The notes beneath the pieces were generated by a model. That model searched no databases, was not told the origin of the DNA, and worked only from the letters and a program-made list of their open reading frames with translations. A DNA stretch of 64,000 nt, from assembly GCF_003287955.1 (NCBI RefSeq), contig NZ_QMKP01000001.1, positions 186,001-250,000 on the forward strand, read 5' to 3'. A program made the translations under genes and the position numbers. Positions within the stretch are counted from its first letter, which is position 1, and each line of letters starts with the position of its first letter. The DNA comes from Arthrobacter sp. AQ5-06 (GTDB lineage Bacteria > Actinomycetota > Actinomycetes > Actinomycetales > Micrococcaceae). This document shows, in pieces, positions 38,874-47,085 of this stretch.

Positions 38874-39920
38874 ATGAAGGCACTCTACAAGTCCGGTGCA
38901 CATGCCGGGTTCGAACTGGTTGACCGGCCCGAGCCCGAGGCTGGCCGCAGCGACGTCAAGATCCGGGTCATGACCACCGGGATCTGCGGCACGGATCTGC
39001 ACATCCAGTCCTGGGACGCCTGGGCGCAGAGCATGATCGAGGCACCACTCATCGCCGGCCATGAGTTTTACGGTGAAGTAGTGGAAATCGGCGCCGGCGT
39101 CCGCGACGTCAAAGTGGGGGACCGGGTGTCCGGCGAGGGCCACGTGGTCTGTGGGATCTGCCGGAACTGCCGCGCAGGCCGCCGCCAGATGTGCATCAAC
39201 ACCGTCAGCGTCGGCGTGCAGCGGGACGGCGCCTTCGCCGAGTACGTGGTCATCCCGGAGACCAACGTCTGGGTCCACCACGATCCATCCATCACCCCGG
39301 AACTCGGCGCGATTTTCGATCCGTTCGGCAACGCCGTGCACACGGCCCTCAGTTTTCCGCTGGTGGGCGAGGACGTGCTGATCACTGGGGCCGGTCCCAT
39401 CGGGCTGATGGCCATCGCGGTGGCCCGCCACGCCGGGGCACGCAAGATCGCCATCACCGATGTCTCCAAGCCACGGCTTGAGCTGGCACGCCAGCTCGGC
39501 GTGGACCTCGCCATCGACGTCTCCACCACGCGCGTCAAGGATGCGCAGCGTGAACTCGGCATGCGGGAGGGCTTCGACATCGGGATGGAAATGTCCGGCC
39601 ACCCCACGGCCCTGCCTGAGATGATCGAGAACATGAACCACGGCGGCCGCATTGCCATGCTCGGCCTGCCCAGCCAGGACATCACCATCGACTGGGGCAA
39701 AGTGGTCACGCACATGCTGACCCTGAAGGGCATCTACGGCCGGGAAATGTATGAGACCTGGTACGCCATGAGCGCCATGCTCTCCTCCAACCCCGTGCTA
39801 CACGCCGGCATCTCAGCGGTGGTGACGGACAAGCTTCCCGCCGCAGAGTGGGAAAAAGGCTTCGATACCGCCCGCGCCGGCGTCGGCGGAAAAGTTGTCC
39901 TCGACTGGACCGAACTCTAA
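38874..39920 (+). CDS. tdh: L-threonine 3-dehydrogenase
   Basis: 348 residues, a zinc-dependent medium-chain dehydrogenase that oxidises L-threonine to 2-amino-3-ketobutyrate with NAD. Zinc and substrate motifs are visible: [21 protein letters not shown], the four-Cys structural zinc loop ([15 protein letters not shown]) and the NAD fold [14 protein letters not shown]. The [13 protein letters not shown] and [12 protein letters not shown] stretches are typical of Tdh. The start is ATG 38874. It is followed 8 bp later by kbl, which uses its product; the pair converts threonine to glycine and acetyl-CoA. Control by the divergent LysR gene is likely. Confidence 0.97.
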   Translation: MKALYKSGAHAGFELVDRPEPEAGRSDVKIRVMTTGICGTDLHIQSWDAWAQSMIEAPLIAGHEFYGEVVEIGAGVRDVKVGDRVSGEGHVVCGICRNCRAGRRQMCINTVSVGVQRDGAFAEYVVIPETNVWVHHDPSITPELGAIFDPFGNAVHTALSFPLVGEDVLITGAGPIGLMAIAVARHAGARKIAITDVSKPRLELARQLGVDLAIDVSTTRVKDAQRELGMREGFDIGMEMSGHPTALPEMIENMNHGGRIAMLGLPSQDITIDWGKVVTHMLTLKGIYGREMYETWYAMSAMLSSNPVLHAGISAVVTDKLPAAEWEKGFDTARAGVGGKVVLDWTEL

Positions 39921-39928
39921 GGAGCATC

Positions 39929-41125
39929 ATGTACACCTCGATCAAGGACCAACTGCAAGCTGAGCTGGACGACATCCGCACCGCAGGGCTCTTCAAAACC
40001 GAACGCAGCATTAACTCCCCTCAGTCCAGCCACGTCACGGCCGGGCAGATCGGCCAGCCCGGCGCCACCGTCCTGAACTTCTGCGCCAACAACTACCTGG
40101 GCCTCGCGGACCACCCGGACATCATCGCCGCCGCGAAGTCAGCCATGGACTCACGGGGCTTCGGCATGGCCAGCGTCCGCTTCATCTGCGGCACCCAGGA
40201 CCTGCACCTGGAACTGGAAGCCAGGGTCTCCAGGTTCCTTGGCACGGAGGACACCATCCTGTTCTCTAGCTGCTTTGATGCCAACGGCGGCGTTTTCGAA
40301 TCCCTCTTCGGCCCCGAGGACGCCATCATCTCCGATGCCCTCAACCACGCCTCCATCATCGACGGCATCCGGCTCTGCAAGGCCCAGCGGTTCCGCTATG
40401 CCAACCAGGACATGGCGGACCTCGAGACCAAGCTCGTTGAAGCGAAGGATGCGCGACGCAAGATCATCGTCACCGACGGCGTGTTCTCCATGGACGGCTA
40501 CCTGGCGCCGTTGGAGGCTATCTGCGACCTCGCCGAGAAGCACGACGCCCTGGTGATGGTGGACGATTCCCACGCCGTCGGGTTTATGGGTGCCACCGGT
40601 GCCGGAACCCCGGAGCACGCAGGCGTGTCCCAGCGCGTGGACATCTACACCGGGACGTTCGGCAAGGCCCTGGGCGGCGCCTCCGGCGGCTATGTGTCCG
40701 GCCGCAGTGAAGTGGTGGCCATGCTCCGCCAGAAAGCGCGCCCGTACCTGTTCTCCAACTCCCTGGCCCCCGCGATCGTCGCCGCCACCATCAAGGCCCT
40801 GGACCTGGTGGAGAATTCCGGAGACCTGCGGACCCGGCTGTTCGAGAATGCCCGGCTATTCCGGCGCCGGATGACCGAGGAGGGTTTCGAACTCCTGGAC
40901 GGCGAACACGCGATTGTTCCCGTGATGTTCGGGGATGCAGTGATGGCTGCCAATGTGGCGGACCAGATGCTCCGGCACGGCGTCTTCGTCACCGCGTTCA
41001 GTTTCCCGGTGGTCCCGCGTGGCGCCGCCCGGATCCGCGTGCAGCTTTCGGCATCGCACTCAGCGGACGACGTCGAAGCGTGCGTGGCTGCCTTCGTCGC
41101 CAGCCGTGCCGCAATAGCGGGTTAA
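39929..41125 (+). CDS. kbl: Glycine C-acetyltransferase (2-amino-3-ketobutyrate CoA ligase)
   Basis: 398 residues, a PLP enzyme of the alpha-oxoamine synthase family. It splits 2-amino-3-ketobutyrate with CoA into glycine and acetyl-CoA. Recognisable are [14 protein letters not shown] at the N-terminus, [21 protein letters not shown], the cofactor Asp in [12 protein letters not shown] and the PLP-binding Lys in [14 protein letters not shown] use ATG 39929, preceded by AAGGAGC; an upstream in-frame start would lie inside tdh. It forms an operon with tdh, and the following FAD oxidoreductase may act on the glycine produced. Confidence 0.97.
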   Translation: MYTSIKDQLQAELDDIRTAGLFKTERSINSPQSSHVTAGQIGQPGATVLNFCANNYLGLADHPDIIAAAKSAMDSRGFGMASVRFICGTQDLHLELEARVSRFLGTEDTILFSSCFDANGGVFESLFGPEDAIISDALNHASIIDGIRLCKAQRFRYANQDMADLETKLVEAKDARRKIIVTDGVFSMDGYLAPLEAICDLAEKHDALVMVDDSHAVGFMGATGAGTPEHAGVSQRVDIYTGTFGKALGGASGGYVSGRSEVVAMLRQKARPYLFSNSLAPAIVAATIKALDLVENSGDLRTRLFENARLFRRRMTEEGFELLDGEHAIVPVMFGDAVMAANVADQMLRHGVFVTAFSFPVVPRGAARIRVQLSASHSADDVEACVAAFVASRAAIAG

Positions 41126-41192
41126 CCCAGCCGGGCTAAACGTCCAGAGGGTGCCCGGCGCGGCCGCAGGGCAACTCTGCAAGGATGGAGCC

Positions 41193-42311
41193 ATGGCAGC
41201 ACACTACGACGTCCTGATTGTCGGCGGCGGCATCGCCGGCCTGTCCCTGGCGTCCGCTCTCGCGGGCAGCTGCAGCGTGGCGCTGGTGGAGGCGGAGCAG
41301 GAGCTGGCGTACCACACGTCCTCCCGCTCCGCCCGTCAGCTTATTCCGAGTTACGGCCCTGAAGTGGTCCAGGAACTCACAGTCCGGACCCTGGGGCTGA
41401 TGGCGGCCCGCGACGCGCAACTGCCCGAACCTGTCCTGACGCCGCGGAGTTTTATGCTCATCGGCACCGAGGAGTCCGTCCGCGCCGAGGCCAGCGGCCA
41501 CATGAGTGCCATCACGCACGACAGGGCACTGGAGCTGTGCCCTGTGCTGGTCCCCGGGGCTTTCTCCGCCGCAGGCCTGGACACCGGATCCTTCGGCTGC
41601 AACGCCCCGCTGCTGCTGGCAGACCACCGCCTGCGGGCGGAGGCCGCCGGCGCCGACATCATCACCGGCGCCCGTGTGCATTCGGCCCAGCGGCTGGGCT
41701 CCGGCTGGGAGATCGGCGCCGGGCAGGAGGCCTTTGAGACCGGTGTGCTGGTCAACGCGGCCGGCGCCTGGGCCGATGAAATCGCCGTGATCAGCGGCGT
41801 GGAGAAGCTCGGGCTACAGCCGTACCGGCGCACCGCGGCGATTGTCGACGTCGAACATCCACTGCCTGGGAACAGCCCCATGGTGGCGGCAGCGGACAAC
41901 ACGTTCTATTTCCGCCGCGAGGGCACCGAGGTGCTGATCTCGCCGTCGGAAACGGTGCCCAGCGGACCCGAGGACGCCAGGCCGCGGCCCGGCGATATCG
42001 AGCGGCTGATCGTGATGCTCAACCAGCTGACCACGTTGGGAATCCGCGGAGTTCGGAGCGCGTGGACGGGGCTCCGGACCGAGGCAGCCGACGGCGTCCC
42101 GGTAGCCGGTTTCGACGCCGAAGCCCCCGGGTTCTACTGGTTTGCCGGTCAGGGCGGTTACGGTTTCCAGACCTCATCGGCCATGGCGGAGCTCGCCGCC
42201 GCGCAGATCCTGGCCGGACAGGGCGCCGGGCACAGTGCCGGTGCGGCCCACCATCCGGCATCCCGGACAGCGGAAGCGCTGGCCGCCACTCGCTGGTCCA
42301 TCCGGCGCTGA
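41193..42311 (+). CDS. FAD-dependent amino-acid oxidoreductase (DAO family)
   Basis: 372 residues, start ATG 41193 after AAGGATGGAG. The Rossmann FAD motif opens the protein (VLIVGGGIAGLSLASALA), followed by SRSARQLIPSYG, a DAO-type middle and the C-terminal FAD contact WTGLRTEAADGVPVAGFD...WFAGQGGYGFQTS. These place it among glycine/sarcosine/D-amino-acid oxidases or dehydrogenases. Lying 67 bp after kbl, it might oxidise glycine from threonine breakdown, but the substrate cannot be read from the sequence. The next gene, hutI, begins three bases downstream. Confidence 0.9.
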   Translation: MAAHYDVLIVGGGIAGLSLASALAGSCSVALVEAEQELAYHTSSRSARQLIPSYGPEVVQELTVRTLGLMAARDAQLPEPVLTPRSFMLIGTEESVRAEASGHMSAITHDRALELCPVLVPGAFSAAGLDTGSFGCNAPLLLADHRLRAEAAGADIITGARVHSAQRLGSGWEIGAGQEAFETGVLVNAAGAWADEIAVISGVEKLGLQPYRRTAAIVDVEHPLPGNSPMVAAADNTFYFRREGTEVLISPSETVPSGPEDARPRPGDIERLIVMLNQLTTLGIRGVRSAWTGLRTEAADGVPVAGFDAEAPGFYWFAGQGGYGFQTSSAMAELAAAQILAGQGAGHSAGAAHHPASRTAEALAATRWSIRR

Positions 42312-42314
42312 ACA

Positions 42315-43535
42315 ATGGAACCCATGAGCACCCTGATCACCAACATCGCCGAGCTGATGACCCAGGACCTGGAACACCGCGTCCTTAAGAATGCAGCCGT
42401 GGTGATCGAGGGCGAACGGATCGCCTGGCTCGGTTCCGCCGCGGATGCGCCGGCGGCCGACGACACCGTGGACGCCGGCGGCCGGGCAGTGTTGCCGGGC
42501 TGGGTGGATTCGCACACGCACCTGGTCTTCGCCGGCGACCGCACTGCGGAGTTCGAGGCGCGGATGGCAGGGGAGTCGTATTCGGCCGGGGGCATCGCCG
42601 TAACCATGGACGCCACCCGGCGCGCGTCCGATTTCGACCTCACCCGGCTGGCGATGGCGCGCGTATCCGAGGCCGTATCGCAGGGCACCACCTACCTCGA
42701 AACCAAGACCGGGTACGGGCTGGACATTGAGCACGAGGCCCGGAGCGCCCGGATCGCCTCCACTGTCGCAGACGAAGTCAGCTACCTGGGCGCCCACCTT
42801 GTCCCCGCAGGCACCGATGCGGAGGCCTACACTGATCTCGTCTGCGGGCCCATGCTTGACGCCGTCCGTCCTTACGTCCGGTGGGCGGACGTGTTCTGCG
42901 AGGAAGGCGCCTTTGACGCCGAGCAGTCCCGCCGTGTGCTGGAGGCGTGCCGGGCCGCCGGACTGGGGATCCGCGTCCACGGCAACCAGCTCGGCGAGGG
43001 TCCCGGCGTGCAGCTGGCGGTGGAACTCGGGGCAGCCAGCGTGGACCACGTGAACTACCTGTCGGCGCGTGACGTGGCGGCGCTCGCGGCAAGCTGGTCC
43101 GGCTGGAACCCGGACACCGGCACTGGGGTCCGTGGCACCGTGGCAACCTGCCTCCCCGCGTGCGATCTCTCCACCCGGCAGCCGCTGGCCCCTGGTCGTG
43201 AACTGTTGGATGCGGGGGTCCAGGTGGCGCTGGCCTCCAATTGCAACCCGGGTACCTCGTACACCAGTTCCATGGCGTTCAACGTGGCTACGGCGGTGCT
43301 GCAGATGCGGCTCAGCGTCCATGAAGCGGTGCGCGCCGCAACGTATGGAGGCGCGCTGGCGCTGCACCGGGAGGCAGGGCACGACGCCGACGGCGTACGG
43401 GCGGTGGGTTCGCTCGCCGTCGGGCACCGCGCGGACCTGCACATGCTCAACGCCCCCTCAGCAACGCATCTTGCTTACCGCCCGGGCATGCCGCTCACGT
43501 ACGCTGTGTGGCGGGCCGGTGCGCGGGCACGCTAA
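42315..43535 (+). CDS. hutI: Imidazolonepropionase
   Basis: 406 residues, a metal-dependent amidohydrolase that opens imidazolone-5-propionate to N-formimino-glutamate in histidine degradation. The HxH metal site is VDSHTHLVFAGDRTAEFEARMAG, followed by GGIAVTMDATR and the conserved ETKTGYGLD. Later come the metal His in IRVHGNQL and SVDHVNYL, and the catalytic Asp region SNCNPGTSYTSSM. The start is ATG 42315, with ATG 42324 as an alternative. No hutU, hutH or hutG is adjacent, so the pathway must be encoded elsewhere. It is likely co-transcribed with the preceding oxidoreductase. Confidence 0.95.
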   Translation: MEPMSTLITNIAELMTQDLEHRVLKNAAVVIEGERIAWLGSAADAPAADDTVDAGGRAVLPGWVDSHTHLVFAGDRTAEFEARMAGESYSAGGIAVTMDATRRASDFDLTRLAMARVSEAVSQGTTYLETKTGYGLDIEHEARSARIASTVADEVSYLGAHLVPAGTDAEAYTDLVCGPMLDAVRPYVRWADVFCEEGAFDAEQSRRVLEACRAAGLGIRVHGNQLGEGPGVQLAVELGAASVDHVNYLSARDVAALAASWSGWNPDTGTGVRGTVATCLPACDLSTRQPLAPGRELLDAGVQVALASNCNPGTSYTSSMAFNVATAVLQMRLSVHEAVRAATYGGALALHREAGHDADGVRAVGSLAVGHRADLHMLNAPSATHLAYRPGMPLTYAVWRAGARAR

Positions 43536-43554
43536 CCAGGGCCGCACTTTGTGA

Positions 43555-43603
43555 TTGCGAGGTGATCATTTGTGCCTGTTATGATCAGATAACGTCATAT
43601 TTT
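43555..43603 (+). promoter_or_regulatory. Promoter and candidate autoregulatory operator of the DeoR gene
   Basis: TTGCGA (43555-43560) and TATGAT (43580-43585) are spaced 19 bp and could be -35 and -10 boxes. The palindrome GTTATGATCAGATAAC (43578-43593, perfect 5-base arms) overlaps the -10 box, which suits repression by the DeoR-type protein encoded 38 bp downstream. Confidence 0.45.
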
Positions 43604-43631
43604 GGTGACTGTTTGACGCTGAGAGGCCCCC

Positions 43632-44420
43632 ATGACCCGCACTGACCGCCTGACGGCCATCCTGGACATTCTCGCCAAGACCGGCCAGGTGGAGGTGGAG
43701 GAAATTGTCTCGCAGCTTGCGGTCTCGCCGGCCACGGCGCGGCGGGACCTGGACAGCCTGGCCAAGCGGCGGCTGCTGACCCGGACCCGGGGCGGGGCCA
43801 CCACCGGCGCCCTGGCCTACGACCTCCCCGGGCGGTACAACCGCGACGACCACGCCGAAGCCAAGGAACAGATCGCTCAGGCCGCCTCGGCGCTGATTTC
43901 ACCCGGCGCGGTGATCGGTCTCTGCGGCGGCACCACCAGCACGGCCTTGGCGCAGATTCTGGCCACGCGCGAGGACCTCAACGCTCCCGCCAACCAGTCC
44001 ACACTGACGGTGGTCACCAACGCCATCAATATCGCTGCACAGTTGGCTGTCCGCCCCAACATCAAAGTTATGGTGACCGGCGGCATCCTGAACCCCCGCT
44101 CGTACGAACTGGTGGGCCCATACACCGACATCATCATGCAGAAGGTGGTCATGGACATCGCCTTCATCGGCGTGAACGGCATCGACCCCGAGGTAGGTCC
44201 CACCAACACGGGGGAGGGCGAAGCGTCAGTGAACGCCCTGCTGGCCAGCCGGGCCCGGATCTCCTATGTGCTGGCCGATTCCTCCAAGGTGGGCGTCAGA
44301 GCCTTCGCCACCATGGACGGCTACGCATTCAACCGCCTGATCACCGACTCCGGCATCTCCGCCGAGGACAAGGCAGCGTTCGAAGCCAATGGCACCGAAG
44401 TGATCGTGGCCCCGCACTAA
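43632..44420 (+). CDS. DeoR/GlpR-family transcriptional repressor
   Basis: 262 residues, start ATG 43632 with GAGAGG upstream. The N-terminal helix-turn-helix (RLTAILDILAKTGQVEVEEIVSQLAVSPATARRDLDSL) is of the DeoR type. The rest is the isomerase-like sugar-phosphate sensor domain (GLCGGTTSTALAQIL, VVTNAINIAAQL, DIAFIGVNGID, ADSSKVG). These regulators usually repress carbohydrate genes and respond to a sugar phosphate. No sugar operon lies next to it here, so its targets are probably elsewhere in addition to itself. It is convergent with the phosphatase gene, 17 bp apart. Confidence 0.95.
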   Translation: MTRTDRLTAILDILAKTGQVEVEEIVSQLAVSPATARRDLDSLAKRRLLTRTRGGATTGALAYDLPGRYNRDDHAEAKEQIAQAASALISPGAVIGLCGGTTSTALAQILATREDLNAPANQSTLTVVTNAINIAAQLAVRPNIKVMVTGGILNPRSYELVGPYTDIIMQKVVMDIAFIGVNGIDPEVGPTNTGEGEASVNALLASRARISYVLADSSKVGVRAFATMDGYAFNRLITDSGISAEDKAAFEANGTEVIVAPH

Positions 44421-44437
44421 GCGACCAGCAACAATCC

Positions 44438-45118
44438 CTAAAAGATCACCGGCGGCGCGTCCAGGACGGTCTCGTCCACGCGGCGGTCCACCCATTGGCT
44501 GAAGGGAATATCGAGTTCGTACTTGCCCAGGTCGGTGCGCAGGAGGGTCCGCACGGCGGCATTGTCCGGGTTGTTGAGGGATTCGAAATACTCCACCGAC
44601 CAGTGGAACCAGCGCATGCAGAACAGACGCATGGTCAGCCCGTGCGTCACCAGCAAGGTGTTGGGGGCGTAGCCCGGTTTCGACCAGTGGCGGTACAGCG
44701 TCTCCATAAAGGATGAGATCCGGTCGTAGACGTCGGAGCCGGATTCGCCCTCCCGGAACCGATAGAAGAAATGGCCGTAGGCGTTACGGAGTTCCTTCTG
44801 GTCCTCGATCTCGCCGGTGATCTGAAAATTGGCCCAGTCCTGCTCGCGGAGGCGTGGCTCTTCGATCACCCGTTCCGTGAGATTGCCAAGGTTGAGCGCC
44901 TCCAGCGTCTGGTGCGCCCGAAGGTACGGCGATACATAAACGCAGACCTGGCGACCGTCCAACTCGCGGCGGATCCGTTCCCCGGCCGCCGTGGCCTGCG
45001 CCAGGCCCTGGGGAGTCAGCGGAATCCGGTAGTCCGGGACCCTGTTGTAGATGGACGTATCGACATTGGCCGCGGATTGGCCGTGCCGGATCATGAAGAT
45101 TTTCCCTGGCGCGCTCAT
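44438..45118 (-). CDS. Histidine phosphatase (phosphoglycerate-mutase-like) family protein
   Basis: 226 residues from ATG 45118; a TTG at 45127 is in frame. The RHG motif with the phospho-His (IFMIRHGQSAAN) and the second catalytic His (LLVTHGLTMRLFCMRWF) are present, together with YVSPYLRAHQTLEAL and the Glu region REQDWANFQ. These define the branch-2-like histidine phosphatase superfamily, which covers phosphoglycerate mutases, sugar phosphatases and broad-specificity phosphatases. Length is near that of cofactor-dependent mutases, but the flanking sequence does not match GpmA. The substrate is unknown. Confidence 0.92.
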   Translation of the reverse strand: MSAPGKIFMIRHGQSAANVDTSIYNRVPDYRIPLTPQGLAQATAAGERIRRELDGRQVCVYVSPYLRAHQTLEALNLGNLTERVIEEPRLREQDWANFQITGEIEDQKELRNAYGHFFYRFREGESGSDVYDRISSFMETLYRHWSKPGYAPNTLLVTHGLTMRLFCMRWFHWSVEYFESLNNPDNAAVRTLLRTDLGKYELDIPFSQWVDRRVDETVLDAPPVIF

Positions 45119-45217
45119 AAGCCCCAAGCATAGGTGCCGCTGCCGGCACAGGGCCCCTCAAAGTGCCGGGCCGTCAGGAATCAGCGAAGAACCAGAAACT
45201 ACAGGCAAGATGGAACC

Positions 45218-45997
45218 ATGTTGGTTCCCTCCCGCCGTCGGCTGCGGATTGAAGTCTGGATTGTGCTGGGTCTTTCCCTGGGGCAGTCCGCCGTCTACTC
45301 CGTGGTGCAGCTGCTGGACAAGATGACCCGGGCCCCGCTGGCCGAAGGCACGTCCACGCTGAACCGGTCGCAGAGCCCGCGCGAATACTTCGACCTCACC
45401 TATCAGCTGCTGGACATCATTTTCGCCCTGGTGCCAGTGCTGCTGGTCATCTACTTCCTCACGGACCAGCGGCAATCCGGGGCCGGCGTGAGCGCCCACG
45501 GCGGGTCCGCCTTCCGGAAGCTGGGGTTCAACTTCGCAAGGCCGGGCCGCGACCTGCTGCAGGGACTCGGCCTCGCGGCGTTGATCGGGGTCCCTTCGTT
45601 GGGCCTTTACGCCGCGGGACGTGCCCTGGGGATCACCACCGCCATCATCCCCAGTGCACTCGATTCCTACTGGTGGACCGTTCCGGTCCTGATTCTGTCC
45701 GCGCTGCGGCACGCCGTGGTGGAGGAGGTCATCGTGGTGGGCTATCTCCTGGACCGCTTCGGCAAGTTCGGCTGGAGCATGCCCCTGGCCATCTTCACCA
45801 GCTCGATGCTCCGCGGCAGCTACCACCTGTACCAGGGGTTCGGGCCGTTCATCGGCAACGCAGTGATGGGTGTGGTGTTCGCCTGGCTCTACACGAAGAC
45901 CAAGCGGGTTATGCCGCTGGTCATCGCGCATGCGCTGCTGGACATCGTCGCCTTCGTCGGCTTCAGCCTCTTCGGCCGGGCTGTGGGCATGGGGTAG
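45218..45997 (+). CDS. CPBP-family intramembrane protein (Abi-like)
   Basis: 259 residues, start ATG 45218. About seven hydrophobic segments surround the conserved CPBP core. Motif 1 reads VVEEVIVVGYLLDRFG, with the EE pair but Val in place of the Arg of the common EExxxR. Motif 2 is SSMLRGSYHLYQG with the conserved His, and motif 3 is LVIAHALLD with the last His. CPBP proteins include CAAX proteases (Rce1) and bacteriocin self-immunity proteins. The variant motif 1 is, to my knowledge, found in other actinobacterial members. Whether this is an active protease is unclear. Confidence 0.88.
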   Translation: MLVPSRRRLRIEVWIVLGLSLGQSAVYSVVQLLDKMTRAPLAEGTSTLNRSQSPREYFDLTYQLLDIIFALVPVLLVIYFLTDQRQSGAGVSAHGGSAFRKLGFNFARPGRDLLQGLGLAALIGVPSLGLYAAGRALGITTAIIPSALDSYWWTVPVLILSALRHAVVEEVIVVGYLLDRFGKFGWSMPLAIFTSSMLRGSYHLYQGFGPFIGNAVMGVVFAWLYTKTKRVMPLVIAHALLDIVAFVGFSLFGRAVGMG

Positions 45998-46053
45998 GAC
46001 AGTCGTGGTTCCCGTGCGGCACAGGTGTACTTAATCAGGTCCGGTTAACAGGA

Positions 46054-46105
46054 TTCGGCCGCCATCGGTGGGTGGCATCATTGGCACCCGCTGATGGCGG
46101 CCGAA
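46054..46105. terminator. Bidirectional terminator between convergent genes
   Basis: TTCGGCCGCCATC (46054-46066) pairs perfectly with GATGGCGGCCGAA (46093-46105), with further G-C pairing inside. It lies between the CPBP gene (plus) and the glyoxalase-fold gene (minus), which end facing each other. Confidence 0.7.
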
Positions 46106-46121
46106 GCTATTGAACGTCCAG

Positions 46122-46760
46122 TCAGATGGTGACTGCTCCGGTAGCGGTTTCGAAGGTCACGGACAGGATGCCGGGGGTTCCATGCGGAGCCACCCAGTCA
46201 ACGGCCACATCCTCCAGGGGCTTCTCGACGGGTTCGCCCAGCCATTCCGTCACGCGTTCGGCGGAACCGGCTATGGTCAGGCAGCTCATCTTGACGTTGC
46301 TCTCATAGGCGTTGGACGGGTGCAGGGCGGGGTCGCCCTCCCACTTGAGCATGTAGGGGACCTGCGGGTCCGCGATCAGGCCCAGGATGCCGATCTGCTT
46401 CCAGACCAGCTCGCGGCCATCCGGGAACTTGCGGTTGCCGTTGACGGCAGCACGGCCCAGGCGGTCTTCAAACGGAGCGAGGTCGTCCACTTCGACGCAC
46501 CAGCCCATCCAGCCGCCGCCGGCTTCGGACCGCGCCCGGACAGCCTGCCCGAAGGGAGCTTTGTCCGAGGCCGGATGGTTCAGGACCTCCACGACTTCCA
46601 GGTATTTGTGGCCGGCGAGGGGAATGATCATGTTCCGGGTTCCAAACCGGGGGTGCACGCCACCCTTCACGGCTTCAACGCCGAGGGCAGACGAAATACG
46701 TTCGGTGGTGGCAACGAGGCCATCTTGTTCACAGGCGTAAGAGACGTGATCCATGCGCAT
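46122..46760 (-). CDS. VOC (glyoxalase-like) family protein
   Basis: 212 residues. The N-terminus MRMDHVSYAC begins the first beta-alpha-beta-beta-beta module of the vicinal-oxygen-chelate fold, with HPRFGTRNMIIPLAGHKYLEVVEVL forming the metal and substrate face. A second, weaker module ends the protein. This matches the Glyoxalase_3-like group of uncharacterised actinobacterial proteins. Metal ligands cannot be fixed without alignment, and no reaction is known. The start is ATG 46760, with a second ATG two codons later. Confidence 0.85.
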   Translation of the reverse strand: MRMDHVSYACEQDGLVATTERISSALGVEAVKGGVHPRFGTRNMIIPLAGHKYLEVVEVLNHPASDKAPFGQAVRARSEAGGGWMGWCVEVDDLAPFEDRLGRAAVNGNRKFPDGRELVWKQIGILGLIADPQVPYMLKWEGDPALHPSNAYESNVKMSCLTIAGSAERVTEWLGEPVEKPLEDVAVDWVAPHGTPGILSVTFETATGAVTI

Positions 46761-46952
46761 GCCATCATCTTGGCACTTTGTGATCCGGCTCTCAGCTAAG
46801 GGTACCCTTATTCGTATTTCCCGAGGTTGCGGACGTACTCCCCGCCCGAAAGTGGCACCGGAAACACCTGCTGGCTGTGTCCGTCACAATGCTGTCCCAA
46901 GTCACAACCAGTCACACTCTTAGCCATAGGCCACGGCAGTTTCGTACACTCG

Positions 46953-47060
46953 AAGGAGGTCATGAGTGCCAGCGACAGCCCCGGCTTGCTGGCCGGCAAC
47001 CCTCCTTCCGCGGCGGGGTGCCCCGGGTGAAGACCTGGCCTGCCGGTCATTTGACGGCGG
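46953..47060 (+). promoter_or_regulatory. Probable SAM-IV riboswitch upstream of metX
   Basis: The gap 46761-47085 contains a conserved-looking leader. GGTCATGAGTGCCAGCG (46958-46974) is followed by CCCGGCTTGCTGGCCGGCAA, ACCCTCC, CGGCGGGGTGCC and CCCGGGTGAAGACC (to 47035). GGTC and GACC at its ends pair as stem P1. This order of elements is that of the SAM-IV class known from actinomycete methionine genes. Binding of S-adenosylmethionine should lower metX expression, probably by hiding the ribosome site (AAAAGG before 47086). The upstream part of the gap, 46761-46950, presumably holds the promoter; I see no gene in it. Confidence 0.85.
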
Positions 47061-47085
47061 GCAAGCGCGTAGAAAAGGTCCTCAC

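Noticed and set aside
46966..47085. 40-codon N-terminal extension of metX
   Set aside because: This stretch is the riboswitch aptamer. MetX proteins start near the residues encoded from 47086, where a ribosome site is present.
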